Shown: positions 53,315 to 62,098, numbered from the stretch's first letter. The stretch is 64,000 nucleotides of DNA from Desulfosporosinus metallidurans (GCF_001936615.1 NZ_MLBF01000003.1:186001-250000); one strand, 5' to 3'. The notes: generated by a model from the letters alone, not told the origin. Program-made: numbers and translations.

Positions 53315-53342
53315 TAAAGTTTAGAGTGCAATGTTACGATAT
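53315..53342 (+). promoter_or_regulatory. sigma-28 (SigD) promoter of motAB
   Basis: TAAAGTTT (perfect -35), 12 bases, TACGATAT (six of eight to GCCGATAT). The geometry is identical to the flgM promoter. The transcript would have a leader of about 140 bases before motA. Confidence 0.8.
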
Positions 53343-53420
53343 TATAAGTACGTTTGCTAAATTATTTCTTTTTCTTTCAATCTTTAAAATTTAATCGAAT
53401 TTCCCTAAAAAATGAAAAAT

Positions 53421-53471
53421 AAGGGAGGTACGTCGCAACCCCTTATACTTTAAACTATAAAAGTATAAAGG
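53421..53471 (+). promoter_or_regulatory. alternative hairpins in the motA leader
   Basis: AAGGG (53421-53425) can pair with CCCTT (53440-53444), or CCTTATACTTT (53441-53451) can pair with AAAGTATAAAGG (53460-53471, one bulge). The two exclude each other. The second sequesters the only AAAGGA upstream of motA, which itself stands 15 bases from the ATG. No known riboswitch class is matched. Confidence 0.4.
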
Positions 53472-53487
53472 ACTCGGCAACAAAAAC

Positions 53488-54300
53488 ATGGATTTGTCAA
53501 CTATTATCGGTATCATCGCAGGATTCGGCGCCCTGATCACCGGATACCTTCTAGAAGGTGGATCAGTAACTTCGCTCGGTCAACTTTCCGCAGCCATCAT
53601 TGTCTTCGGGGGAACCATGGGGGCGGTTATAACCAGCTTTCCTCTGTCCGATCTCAAAAAATTCCCGCAATGGATCAAAACTGCGTTCACCTCTCAATCG
53701 TTTGGAACTACCGAAGCCTACGAGACACTGGTGCGATTTGCTGAAAAAGCACGGCGCGAAGGGTTACTCAGTCTCGAACAAGAACTCGAAACCGTTACAG
53801 ATCGCTTTACTCGCCAAGGTATGCAACTCGTCATTGATGGAACAGATCCAGAAATTACCCGGGAGATACTTGAGTCAAATATTGCCGTCCTTGAGAAACG
53901 TCATAAAGTTGGGATCTCAGTCTTTGAAGCAGCAGGTGGTTATTCCCCAACCTTGGGAATTATCGGAACCGTTATGGGTCTTGTTATGGTGCTAGGCAAT
54001 CTTTCAGATGCAGAGGCGCTCTCCCATTCTATCGCCGCAGCTTTTATTGCCACCCTCTATGGAGTCGCGTCCGCCAACCTTCTTTGGCTTCCTATTGCCA
54101 CCAAGCTCAAAATGAAGGATAAAGCGGAAGTATCGGCCATGGAAATGATTCTGGACGGAATATTGTCGATTCAAGCTGGGGAAAATCCCTCTATTTTGAA
54201 GGAGAAATTAAAAACCCACGTTGGGTCAATGCTCCCCTCTGAGGCGAAATCCGAAGGCGCCGCTGCACCCAGTGGTACAGCAGCGAGTGAAAGCCTATGA
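53488..54300 (+). CDS. motA: flagellar stator protein MotA
   Basis: A 270-residue stator subunit. Four transmembrane helices (first at IIGIIAGFGALITGYLLEGG, the last pair about 148-200: YSPTLGIIGTVMGLVMVL and AAAFIATLYGVASANLLWLP) and a cytoplasmic loop with the charged FliG-facing region. It forms the ion-driven stator with MotB. No strong Shine-Dalgarno is near the ATG. This is the first gene of the plus-strand operon. Confidence 0.95.
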   Translation: MDLSTIIGIIAGFGALITGYLLEGGSVTSLGQLSAAIIVFGGTMGAVITSFPLSDLKKFPQWIKTAFTSQSFGTTEAYETLVRFAEKARREGLLSLEQELETVTDRFTRQGMQLVIDGTDPEITREILESNIAVLEKRHKVGISVFEAAGGYSPTLGIIGTVMGLVMVLGNLSDAEALSHSIAAAFIATLYGVASANLLWLPIATKLKMKDKAEVSAMEMILDGILSIQAGENPSILKEKLKTHVGSMLPSEAKSEGAAAPSGTAASESL

Positions 54301-55181
54301 GTAGAAAACGCGAACATGAGGCAGAAAAGGATAATGGCGAACGCTGGCTTCTTACCTATTCTGACCTAATTACTCTGCTCATGATTTTCTTTGTTGTGCT
54401 TTATTCCATGAGTAAAGTCGATGCCCAGAAATTTCAAGCCGTTGCCGAATCCTTAAACAAAGCCCTCGGCGGGGGTACCCCCTCGAAAATGGAGTTGGCG
54501 ACCAGCCCAACCGGGCCATCTCTCTTTAAGACTGGAACTCCTTCTGCTAAAGCCACCGTCCCTGGGAAGGGAACAGATCCTAACAATACAACCTATACAG
54601 ATCCAGCATCGAGTAACGCCAACAAAAACTCCGGTCAGGGGAATGTCGACGCAGAAAAGATGAGCATTGATGCGATTAAGGCCAAACTTGATAAATTTGC
54701 GGCTGACAATGGTATTCAGGCGACCTTGGTAACGTCCATCGAAGAACGTGGTCTAGTGGTTAGCATTCAAGAAACATTACTCTTTGAGAGCGGCTCAGCG
54801 GGTATAACCGACCGCGCTCGCGCCATTCTAGAAAAAGTATCCACTGTCCTTGTATCAGCGCCCAACCAAATCAAGGTTGAAGGGCATACTGATAATCTGC
54901 CGATTAATACCCATCAATATCCTAGTAATTGGGAACTTTCCGTGATTCGCGCAACCAATGTGGTACAGATCTTACAGCGTGACGGAATTACTCCCAATCG
55001 GCTCTCTGCCACGGGATATGGAGAATATCGACCGATTGCTTCTAATGATACCGACGCTGGCCGTAGCAAGAACCGCCGAATTGACCTCATTATTCTCCGA
55101 TCTAAATATGATCTCACTGAACCCGGACAACAAGCTGCCGTATCTGCCCCACTAACCTCCACCCAAACAGTTAAGCCTTAG
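54297..55181 (+). CDS. motB: flagellar stator protein MotB
   Basis: A 294-residue stator subunit overlapping motA by four bases (ATGA). One transmembrane helix with the essential Asp D23 (YSDLITLLMIFFVVLYSMS), a Gly/Ser/Thr-rich linker (about 65-120) and a C-terminal OmpA-like peptidoglycan-binding domain (VEGHTDNLPI and RSKNRRIDLIIL). Whether protons or sodium drive it cannot be settled by eye. The last four bases overlap the convergent peptidase gene. Confidence 0.95.
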   Translation: MSRKREHEAEKDNGERWLLTYSDLITLLMIFFVVLYSMSKVDAQKFQAVAESLNKALGGGTPSKMELATSPTGPSLFKTGTPSAKATVPGKGTDPNNTTYTDPASSNANKNSGQGNVDAEKMSIDAIKAKLDKFAADNGIQATLVTSIEERGLVVSIQETLLFESGSAGITDRARAILEKVSTVLVSAPNQIKVEGHTDNLPINTHQYPSNWELSVIRATNVVQILQRDGITPNRLSATGYGEYRPIASNDTDAGRSKNRRIDLIILRSKYDLTEPGQQAAVSAPLTSTQTVKP

Positions 55182-56212
55182 AAGGCTAGAAGGCGAACCG
55201 CTCGGTAGAGAATATCCGTGGCCAAGTTAATCTGCTCCGGCTTTAGCAGTGCCGTCGTATCGTCCGTGGTATGATTTTTATAGAGCCAGTCACGTGCCAT
55301 GAAGGTTACCGCCGGAATATTAGCCGCCGCGAAGCTTACAGAGTCACTGTTATGCCCTGCTGGTGGGGTTAACAAAGCACTAGCACCCGCTTCTGCGGCT
55401 GCCTGTCGTATGGCCTTAACGGCCACGTTTACCCCGTCCGCCCAGAGCGCAAAGTCCCCAATCATCCCATTTCCTACCGTATCCGCATTCAGGACCGCTT
55501 GGATCTGGTGAAGAGGAAACGAAGAAGACCTGACAAACGCCTCTGACCCTACAAATCCCATCTCCTCGGCACTCCAGAAGGCAAGAACAATGGTGCGTTT
55601 GGGGGTTTTACCCTCACGAAGGATTCTCCTCATAACATCAAGTACGCACCCGACACCTGAAGCATTATCATTGGCCCCAGGATAGATACGACCTTCAAAA
55701 ATGCCTAGGTGGTCGAAATGGGCAGAGAGAAGAATGACTTCCTGCTGGTTCTCACCCATCAACCCTCCTAAGAGGTTGACACTCGGTGTTCGTAAACTTC
55801 GATTTTCTCCCGGTCTAAAGGTCAGTCTGCCATTCACCCGAACTTCAATGACTGGTGGAATTGTAAACCCTTGGGCAAACCCTGTTTTTGGGTCCCCCAT
55901 AGGCTTTAAGCCCAGCATACTTAATTGGGAGGCCAAGTACTCTGCCGCTTTGGCTTCTCCCACAGTCCCCGCTTTGCGGCCTTGCATTTCAGACCCCGAT
56001 AACGTTAAAATATCATCCATTGCGCTACGACTTAGACTTTCCGCCTTATTCGCATTACTCAGTTTGGTCGTAGGTGGCATCACTAAATCAACCGGAGGAT
56101 GTCCTAACCCATTTTTCAAGGCCTCTCCAACCCATGCCGGCAAAAGACTCCAAGGTAAGATGATGGCTCCTAGACCCAACAAGGTCTTTATAAATGCTCT
56201 ACGAGTCTGCAT
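55178..56212 (-). CDS. Tat-exported M28 family zinc peptidase
   Basis: A 344-residue secreted metallo-aminopeptidase. The N-terminus TRRAFIK followed by a hydrophobic stretch fits a twin-arginine signal. The M28 zinc ligands are present: SAHFDHLG (His), GANDNASG (Asp), SAEEMG (Glu-Glu), NADTVGN (Asp) and KNHTTDD (His). It is convergent with motB and divergent from yaaR; link to motility is not established, but it sits within the locus. Confidence 0.87.
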   Translation of the reverse strand: MQTRRAFIKTLLGLGAIILPWSLLPAWVGEALKNGLGHPPVDLVMPPTTKLSNANKAESLSRSAMDDILTLSGSEMQGRKAGTVGEAKAAEYLASQLSMLGLKPMGDPKTGFAQGFTIPPVIEVRVNGRLTFRPGENRSLRTPSVNLLGGLMGENQQEVILLSAHFDHLGIFEGRIYPGANDNASGVGCVLDVMRRILREGKTPKRTIVLAFWSAEEMGFVGSEAFVRSSSFPLHQIQAVLNADTVGNGMIGDFALWADGVNVAVKAIRQAAAEAGASALLTPPAGHNSDSVSFAAANIPAVTFMARDWLYKNHTTDDTTALLKPEQINLATDILYRAVRLLAF

Positions 56213-56241
56213 TTTTAATCCTTTCTACGAGGAGAATGACT

Positions 56242-56679
56242 ATGTCTATACGCATTGATGCTTCACATCAAACCCAAACTCCAAGTCTTGATTCTCAGGG
56301 CTCACTGGAACGAAGCAGCGATTTTAGTGGGGTCTTGTCCCAGACCCAAAAGATTCAGCGCATTGAACTCCAAACCTTTCTCGGTCGCCTTGAAACCCAA
56401 GGGAAGAAGTTAGCTCATTCCCTCTCAATTCGGGATTTGAAAGATTTCCGCGATATGGTGAAATCCTTCCTTCGTTCAACTTTTGGACAAAGCCGACAGA
56501 TGCAGGAAGATTCATCTTGGGATTTTCAGGGACGACCCAAGGTCATGGCGCGAATCTCCAAAATAGATCAAGCGTTGGATGATCTCGGAAAACAACTCCT
56601 CGATCGGCAATCCAAACCCCTAGAGGTCTTAACCAAGATTGATGAAATTCGCGGCTTGATTGTGGACCTCTTCGCATAG
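56242..56679 (+). CDS. YaaR family protein (DUF327)
   Basis: A 145-residue protein of the YaaR/DUF327 family, common in Firmicutes and of unknown role. Start MSIRIDASHQ at 56242 has GAGGAG upstream. The body is helical with LSIRDLKDFRDMVKSFLR and KIDEIRGLIVDLFA. It stands 100 bases before cheR. Confidence 0.85.
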   Translation: MSIRIDASHQTQTPSLDSQGSLERSSDFSGVLSQTQKIQRIELQTFLGRLETQGKKLAHSLSIRDLKDFRDMVKSFLRSTFGQSRQMQEDSSWDFQGRPKVMARISKIDQALDDLGKQLLDRQSKPLEVLTKIDEIRGLIVDLFA

Positions 56680-56779
56680 GATTCACGTTTTAATCTATTC
56701 ACTCAGCAACTATGTATGTCTTTTTTCTAATTCCAATGACATGTCTAGGTAAAATTCCGAGAAGAGAGGTGTAACCCTT

Positions 56780-57568
56780 TTGTCTTATGCATCCCTGCCA
56801 AATACATACGAAGAATTCATTAAGGCGTTCCACCCCAAAAGTGGACTTGATCTAAAATTTTATAAGCAGAACCAGATGCAACGGCGAATTCTCAGCTTTA
56901 TGAATTCCCATGGGCACCCAACCTTTCCTGAATTCCTCAAAGCCCTTGACGCTAATCCCGTCTTATATGACGCCTTCTTTAAACATCTGACGATTAATGT
57001 TTCCCAATTCTTTCGGGATACCAAGCAATGGGAAACTTTGCGGGAAACGATTATCCCCCTACTCCTTCAGAGTAAAAATCCTCTAAAACTCTGGAGCGCT
57101 GGATGTTCAAGTGGCCAGGAGCCTTACTCCTTGGCTATGACACTGATGAATCATTCTTCGACTGCCAAGTTTACCGTCCTTGGAACAGATATCGATGTCA
57201 ACGTGCTACAGCAAGCCAAAGACGGCCTTTATCGCCAAAATGATTTTGCGAGCACTCCCCCGGAATTCCTCCAGAAATATTTTACCCCATCTGACAAGGG
57301 GTATCAAATCAATGATCCAGTTAAAAGGCAAGTCACTTTCCAGCACCAAAACCTACTCACAGATCGCTTCCAATCGGGCTTCGACTTTATAGCCTGCCGT
57401 AATGTTGTGATTTACTTCACAGACGAAGCTAAAGAGATGCTCTATAAGAAGTTTACAGATGCCTTGCGTCCTGGTGGAATCCTCTTTACCGGAAGCACGG
57501 AACATCTCTTCGGCATGAACCACCTTGGCCTTAAAGCAGTATCCTCGTTCTTCTATCAAAAACAGTAA
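56780..57568 (+). CDS. cheR: chemoreceptor methyltransferase CheR
   Basis: A 262-residue SAM-dependent enzyme that methylates receptor glutamates, opposing CheB. The CheR N-terminal helix bundle and the SAM-binding motif LKLWSAGCSSGQEPYSLAM are clear, followed by VLGTDIDVNVLQQA and FDFIACRNVVIYF. It starts at a TTG with AGAGGTG upstream. It is outside the main che operon. Confidence 0.95.
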   Translation: MSYASLPNTYEEFIKAFHPKSGLDLKFYKQNQMQRRILSFMNSHGHPTFPEFLKALDANPVLYDAFFKHLTINVSQFFRDTKQWETLRETIIPLLLQSKNPLKLWSAGCSSGQEPYSLAMTLMNHSSTAKFTVLGTDIDVNVLQQAKDGLYRQNDFASTPPEFLQKYFTPSDKGYQINDPVKRQVTFQHQNLLTDRFQSGFDFIACRNVVIYFTDEAKEMLYKKFTDALRPGGILFTGSTEHLFGMNHLGLKAVSSFFYQKQ

Positions 57569-57575
57569 AAAATAC

Positions 57576-57616
57576 ATAGGTCTCACACTCCAATGAGTGA
57601 GAGACCTATAGTCTTT
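57576..57616 (+). terminator. terminator after cheR
   Basis: ATAGGTCTCACACTC and GAGTGAGAGACCTAT pair with one mismatch around a CAAT loop, followed by AGTCTTTCT. It closes the yaaR-cheR unit; the T-run is modest. Confidence 0.7.
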
Positions 57617-57645
57617 CTATCCAAACTTTACTTAAAAATTCGAGC

Positions 57646-57834
57646 CTAAGTGGTAGGGCAGATTCTTTCATATTGTTGAATAAATTCTTCCAAAGGATAA
57701 GTAACGCCTTTACCTTGAACCTCCAAAGATACTTGTTGAGCTTGTGGATTATAGCCGATGAACTTCATGCCAAGCAATTTAGCCATTTTGGATAATTCGA
57801 TCCGTGCGCCTCTCCCTAGGTCTTTTAATTTCAT
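57646..57834 (-). CDS. unknown 62-residue protein
   Basis: A small basic protein beginning MKLKDLGRGARIELSKMAKL and ending YERICPTT. The ATG at 57834 has AAGGGGC nine bases before it. No domain is recognised. It may share a promoter region with the diguanylate cyclase downstream, though about 110 bases separate them. Confidence 0.55.
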   Translation of the reverse strand: MKLKDLGRGARIELSKMAKLLGMKFIGYNPQAQQVSLEVQGKGVTYPLEEFIQQYERICPTT

Positions 57835-57957
57835 CCAACACACGCCCCTTTTTTTGTGTTTTATGACTCCAAAAAGGATATTGAGTTAAGATTAGTATTA
57901 TCATATCTTATTCCCTATACCCTTGCAACTTACTTTTGCGGAAAATTTTTAAGTCAT

Positions 57958-59046
57958 TTAAACCAAGGCATTCTTGTCCACGATTACTCTATTTCTCCCA
58001 GCACGTTTAGCCTCATATAATGCTAAATCTGCCTTTTCAACGATTAAATTAATATCAGACACAGTATCCGGATAGATTGCTACTCCAATTGACACTGTAA
58101 TGCTTATTACTTGGCCATTAAGCAAATAAAATTTATGTTCTTGCACCGCCAATCTGATCCGCTCTGCTACCTCTAGAAGTTTATCTCTCGGGCAATCCGT
58201 CATTAAGACCGAAAATTCATCTCCCCCATTTCGGGATACAATATCCGAATAGCTACATGAACTTAATAAAATTTTTCCTAGATCCTCAAGTATTTTATCC
58301 CCATTTTGATGTCCATAGGTATCATTAATCTTTTTAAAAAGGTCAATATCAATAAAGGCCAGAGCAATAATACTGTCATCACGCAAGCCTTTGATCATTT
58401 TATTGAGCTCATTATCAAATTGTCTAACATTATTCAAACCTGTACGAGGGTCTTTCGAAGAATAGATTTGATATTCTTTATATAGAAATCTTGATAAATC
58501 AAGGTATTTAACGTAATAGTAAACAAGTATTGAGACAATAGAGGTACCAATCCAATATATTGATAGTGTTTTAAACAAAAATAATTTGTTGTTAAGTATT
58601 ATAACAAACGATATACTGGGTAGTATAAGGATGAAAATATTCATTAGTACCCATTTTTTAAATTTACTTGCAACAATTCTAGCAATATATCCACAACCAA
58701 GACCAATCATAATTGCAGTTAATGCCGCGATTATTGATGCAAAGGTTATTCCCGCATAAAACAATCGGAAAATCCCAATTAATAAGCCTGTAATTACGGC
58801 AGCTCCAAAACCACAGTAGCCTGCCGATAAAATTGTTGCGATATTTCCGAAATCTAACATCACGCCAGGTAACACTTGAACACCGTTAACCATTAACAAA
58901 ATTCCTAATACGCCTGCCATAGAACTAAAGAATAATCTCAATTTTAAAGACGAAGACGGTGTTATTTCCTCTTTTATGAGAAGCTGGTTTCCCACGCTTA
59001 TTACCGAAATAATTATTGTTACATTTAAAAAAAGATCTTTTAACAT
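57958..59046 (-). CDS. membrane diguanylate cyclase (5TM-LYT + GGDEF)
   Basis: A 362-residue c-di-GMP synthase. The N-terminal half is a 5TM receptor of the LYT type (about 1-185; LSAGYCGFGAAVITGLLIG), the C-terminal half a GGDEF domain with intact RNGGDEFSVLM. The residues before GGDEF read SYSD, not RxxD, so the usual product-inhibition site is missing. It lies after motAB and cheR and may feed the PilZ protein (11041-11685). GTTGGAGGAT precedes the start. Confidence 0.92.
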   Translation of the reverse strand: MLKDLFLNVTIIISVISVGNQLLIKEEITPSSSLKLRLFFSSMAGVLGILLMVNGVQVLPGVMLDFGNIATILSAGYCGFGAAVITGLLIGIFRLFYAGITFASIIAALTAIMIGLGCGYIARIVASKFKKWVLMNIFILILPSISFVIILNNKLFLFKTLSIYWIGTSIVSILVYYYVKYLDLSRFLYKEYQIYSSKDPRTGLNNVRQFDNELNKMIKGLRDDSIIALAFIDIDLFKKINDTYGHQNGDKILEDLGKILLSSCSYSDIVSRNGGDEFSVLMTDCPRDKLLEVAERIRLAVQEHKFYLLNGQVISITVSIGVAIYPDTVSDINLIVEKADLALYEAKRAGRNRVIVDKNALV

Positions 59047-59376
59047 ATAGATCCTCCAACTGATGTTGCAATATATTGTTTTTGACTAAATTGTTATACG
59101 CCACGGAGAACTTTCGACATTAATTTGTTAGTATCCTTCTGCATTAATAATTAATTTTAGGCTTTTAGGTATTATTTTACATAGCTACTAATATGACTAG
59201 AATTAAACTAAATTGCACCCTCTCCTACCTTGTAGTGCAAAAATTCAATAACACAGTTATGTTTCAAAAAGTAACGTTTAATAGGATAAGGAGTAACCGT
59301 TAGGTTACTCCTTATCCTATTAAACAAGGTTAACATATTGAATACTTGCATCAAGTTTCCAAATTTTGAAATCGTA
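59047..59376. other. gap between the diguanylate cyclase and rnpB
   Basis: A 330-base stretch without a gene. It holds the rnpB terminator (59276-59325), a TTGCAC/GTGCAA inverted repeat near 59212-59239 and the likely promoter region of the diguanylate cyclase. Nothing else is recognised. Confidence 0.6.
59267..59325 (-). terminator. terminator of rnpB
   Basis: A perfect 23-bp inverted repeat, GTTTAATAGGATAAGG... (59276-59298 with 59303-59325) around a four-base loop. On the minus strand it is followed by GTTACTTTTTG, so it ends rnpB transcription. Confidence 0.8.
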
Positions 59377-59756
59377 AGGCGAAGTCAATCTATAAGCCGA
59401 GTTCTGTTCCTCCGTATGGAGGTGATGATCATCTGTCTCGAACTGCCGTTACCGACAGCCTCTAGCGACCTTACCCGGGAACAAAAACGGGCCGTTCATA
59501 GTTCCCCTATTCAGTCTTGCTCCAGGTGGGGTTTACATGGCCAGCCAGTCACCTGACTGCCGGTGAGCTCTTACCTCGCCTTTCCACCCTTACCCAACAC
59601 TCAGCATGCTGAGTGCGAGGCGGTATCTCTCTGTTGCACTTTCCTTGGGGTCACCCCCACTGGGCGTTACCCAGCACCTTGCCCTATGGAGCTCGGACTT
59701 TCCTCAGAGGCGACCTTTCGGTCCCTACCTCCGCGATCATCTGATTAGCTTCGCCT
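59377..59756 (-). ncRNA. rnpB: RNase P RNA (rnpB)
   Basis: The catalytic RNA that matures tRNA 5' ends. On the minus strand the conserved core reads GAGGAAAGTCCGAGCTCC, later AACCCCACCTGGAGCAAGA and AGAACTCGGCTTATAG near the 3' end. The first and last bases form P1 (AGGCGAAG with CTTCGCCT, 59749-59756 with 59377-59384), which sets the ends. The layout fits a type A molecule, unlike the type B RNA of Bacillus. It has its own promoter and terminator. Confidence 0.95.
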
Positions 59757-59760
59757 AGTT

Positions 59761-59789
59761 ATTCTACTAGAAAAGTCTGTTTTGGTCAA
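59761..59789 (-). promoter_or_regulatory. promoter of rnpB
   Basis: TTGACC (-35, 59784-59789), 17 bases, TAGAAT (-10, 59761-59766) on the minus strand. Transcription would start about six bases downstream, at the P1 stem of RNase P RNA. Confidence 0.8.
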
Positions 59790-59802
59790 ACGGATAATAT
59801 TG

Positions 59803-59955
59803 TTAATTAGTCTTTTGCTTCTTTTCCGCCATTTCTTCCATTTCATCGTCAATGTCCATCAGCGCAGTTAACCATTTCACACGATTACCATTATCTTCTA
59901 CTATGTTGGTTAAAACCTTTTCACGTTCAAGACGTAATATTTCAGTTCGGTTCAT
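59803..59955 (-). CDS. possible 50-residue protein upstream of rnpB
   Basis: A short frame MNRTEILRLEREKVLTNIVE... ending EEMAEKKQKTN, highly charged and helical. AAGGAG stands 12 bases before the ATG, a long spacing. No family is recognised. It ends just before the rnpB promoter. Real gene or chance frame is undecided. Confidence 0.45.
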   Translation of the reverse strand: MNRTEILRLEREKVLTNIVEDNGNRVKWLTALMDIDDEMEEMAEKKQKTN

Positions 59956-60181
59956 TGCCTCATCAATCTCCTTTCTTAAAAGATATCTCCATCCGCCTCT
60001 AGGATAGTAAATGTTCTAAATAGCAAATTAAATTCTTTTTATAAATTTAATTTTTTGACTATTCTTTGTAGATTAATAATACAATAATCGACAATTTATG
60101 TCAAGTGCAAATATTTACTTTCACAAACTATTTTCTGACTTTCTCCTTAGTTCTGGCTAAACTCGAACTCCTCCTTAAGAA

Positions 60182-60223
60182 TGAACTACCACTACTAGTA
60201 CTGCTACCAACAGTGGTAGTTCA
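60182..60223. terminator. stem-loop downstream of nif3
   Basis: TGAACTACCACT (60182-60193) and AGTGGTAGTTCA (60212-60223) pair perfectly around an 18-base loop, just after the nif3 stop. T-rich sequence on the minus side is short (TTCATTCTT). It probably ends the trmK-nif3 unit. Confidence 0.55.
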
Positions 60224-60231
60224 GATAATTA

Positions 60232-61074
60232 TCATATCCAAGGCGTGCGATTTATAGAACTCACAAGAATCTCAATTCCCTGAAGAGATTTCTCTGCGGA
60301 TAGATATTGATACAATGCTTGAAGCATAGGGGCCTCACTGAGGAAATGCCCCAGATCACCGACAGCCATGCCTCCTTCAAGTGCGTCGAGGACGGCATGA
60401 TGGTCAACATCTCCGGTAATAATCAAATCTGCACCTTTGAATAACGCCTTCGGTACAAATCGTCCTCCACTACCGTTTACGATTACCACTTTTCGCACTT
60501 CTTTCTCCAATTGTCCAGCTAAGCGAACACCTGCTAAATCATAGTGCTGAGCATAAATACCAGGCTGACTAAGTTGGCCCAAGAAGCGTTCCCACAATAT
60601 ACCTAACTTCTCAGGTTGAGGGAGGTATCCACTTACACCATATCCGCGAGGTTCATCAAGAGAGCGGCTGGGCATTTGATCATTTGTCCGCTCCAAGATT
60701 TCCATCTTTTCAAGACCCATAACCTCCCCTAAGCTTTGGCTCGAAGAAACTATGGATTGATCTAAATTCGTGTGGGCAGCATAGTATCCGATCTGATGAT
60801 GCAGGAGTCGCAGTGGAACTTGAGCCGCTGAATTATCACTTCTTAGATTTTTAAGGGGTCGAAAAATAATGGGGTGATGCGCCACAATGAGCTGGGCCCC
60901 ACATGCTTTTGCTTCTTCGACCACATCTAACGTCCCATCTAGAGTGATGAGGATGCGTTCTACTGTGGCCGATCCACTTCCGACAAGTAATCCGACGTTG
61001 TCCCAATCCTCGGCCCATGATTTCGGAGCAATTCTTTCAATAATCTGAGCCACTAACCCAACCGTTACTGCCAT
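60232..61074 (-). CDS. Nif3-like dinuclear metal protein
   Basis: A 280-residue NIF3/YqfO-family protein without the central insert of YqfO. It has SWAEDWDNVGLLVG, the metal motif VAHHPIIFRPLK and ITGDVDHHAVLDA near the C-terminus. It is often called GTP cyclohydrolase I type 2, but its role is unsettled. It overlaps trmK by ten bases, a standard pair in Firmicutes. Confidence 0.92.
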   Translation of the reverse strand: MAVTVGLVAQIIERIAPKSWAEDWDNVGLLVGSGSATVERILITLDGTLDVVEEAKACGAQLIVAHHPIIFRPLKNLRSDNSAAQVPLRLLHHQIGYYAAHTNLDQSIVSSSQSLGEVMGLEKMEILERTNDQMPSRSLDEPRGYGVSGYLPQPEKLGILWERFLGQLSQPGIYAQHYDLAGVRLAGQLEKEVRKVVIVNGSGGRFVPKALFKGADLIITGDVDHHAVLDALEGGMAVGDLGHFLSEAPMLQALYQYLSAEKSLQGIEILVSSINRTPWI

Positions 61075-61862
61075 GTTCGTATTCCCTCCACTAAAGCCAA
61101 TTCAGCGCAGACTTCTTTAAGTTTAGCCTCTATCTCTATGCTCTTAGATTTTTTCATTTGCTCCAAACGTCTTGACAGCATGCTCCTATATTCGTTCAAA
61201 TAGCTGTTTAAGAGGTCTGAACGGTTTTCCAAGACGAGTGGCCCAAAATGCCATACAAGCATATGTACTAGGCTCGAAAATTCCGTATCTAAGATAAGTC
61301 CTTGCTCAAGAAGTGGCTGCAAGCGTTGATTCCACTCGTTTTCCTTTTTCAGCAATTCGGCTTCGTCCCATCCTGTCTCCTTCGAATAAGCCATGACGAC
61401 ATATAGGCGGTTTTCTTCTTCTACCAAGCGTTCTGCCTTAAGTCGCCACCCATTTTCCAGCAACGCCAAGCGTACGGCGCCCTCTGCGCCTTGCGGTTGC
61501 ACGATAAGATCGGTCAAAGAATTTACCACGTCCGGCCGCGCAGACAGGATTTCCAGCATAGTTCTTCCACCCATCCCAGCGAGTGTTAAGACATCCACTT
61601 CCCCGGACATAAGCGGCTTCAATCCATCGCCTAAGCGCACCTCTATGAAATCTTCCAAGTACCGGCCTTTGACAGCGCTCAGGGCGGATTGATAGGGCCC
61701 TTCATGGACGTCAATTGCAACAGCCTTATATATCCTATGAGCTTCATAGAGAGCTATCGGCAAATAGGCATGATCTGTTCCTATATCTCCGAGTTTTGCA
61801 CCCTCTGGAACGAAGGATGCAACTGTTTGCAGACGTGGACCTAGGATAACTGATATTGTCAT
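61065..61862 (-). CDS. trmK: tRNA (adenine-22-N1)-methyltransferase TrmK
   Basis: A 265-residue SAM-dependent enzyme. The SAM motif is LGDIGTDHAYLPI, followed by AIDVHEGPYQSA and LTLAGMGGRTM; the C-terminal part is a coiled helix domain. It makes m1A22 in tRNA. In most Firmicutes rpoD lies upstream; here a broken integrase does. Confidence 0.92.
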   Translation of the reverse strand: MTISVILGPRLQTVASFVPEGAKLGDIGTDHAYLPIALYEAHRIYKAVAIDVHEGPYQSALSAVKGRYLEDFIEVRLGDGLKPLMSGEVDVLTLAGMGGRTMLEILSARPDVVNSLTDLIVQPQGAEGAVRLALLENGWRLKAERLVEEENRLYVVMAYSKETGWDEAELLKKENEWNQRLQPLLEQGLILDTEFSSLVHMLVWHFGPLVLENRSDLLNSYLNEYRSMLSRRLEQMKKSKSIEIEAKLKEVCAELALVEGIRTWQ

Positions 61863-61955
61863 AGTTCACCTCATTTTCAATGAATAAACTCTCTGAAAGC
61901 TACGATGCCCATAAAACCTAATATGGAACCTAGCCATCAGAAATAAATACACAAA

Positions 61956-61984
61956 ATGGACTTTGGCTTTTTGCCAAAGTCCAT
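61956..61984 (-). terminator. hairpin between trmK and the integrase remnant
   Basis: ATGGACTTTGGC (61956-61967) pairs perfectly with GCCAAAGTCCAT (61973-61984) around a five-base loop; on the minus strand it is followed by TTTTG. It would end transcription coming from the integrase side before trmK. Confidence 0.65.
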
Positions 61985-62098
61985 TGTCTACATTATTGCT
62001 GGGCGATACTGGTCTCGAACGTATTCACCCTACCCTAAAACCCTTGCAAGAGTGGACTTTGAATTAATTTGACCGACTTTCTGACCGAATTTAATAAA

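Larger units (their letters stand above)
53107..53487. other. divergent control region between flgM and motA
   Basis: A 381-base gap with no gene. It holds a sigma-28 promoter toward flgM (53141-53168), one toward motA (53315-53342) and a structured motA leader (53421-53471). Nothing else is recognised between 53169 and 53314. Confidence 0.7.

Noticed and set aside
53421-53487. Resemblance of the motA leader to a preQ1 or c-di-GMP riboswitch
   Set aside because: The purine-rich and CCCCTTATA parts recall preQ1-I, but the conserved core (for example the CUAUAAAAAACUAA tail) and the c-di-GMP GGCAAAC/GACGCAAAGCC motifs are not present.
59338-59748. Two plus-strand frames over the RNase P region
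   Set aside because: They lie fully on the RNase P RNA gene, whose sequence and P1 stem are clear.
61990-62040. tRNA 3' part as integration site
   Set aside because: GTTCGAGACC resembles a T-loop, but no acceptor, D or anticodon arm can be folded from the neighbouring bases.
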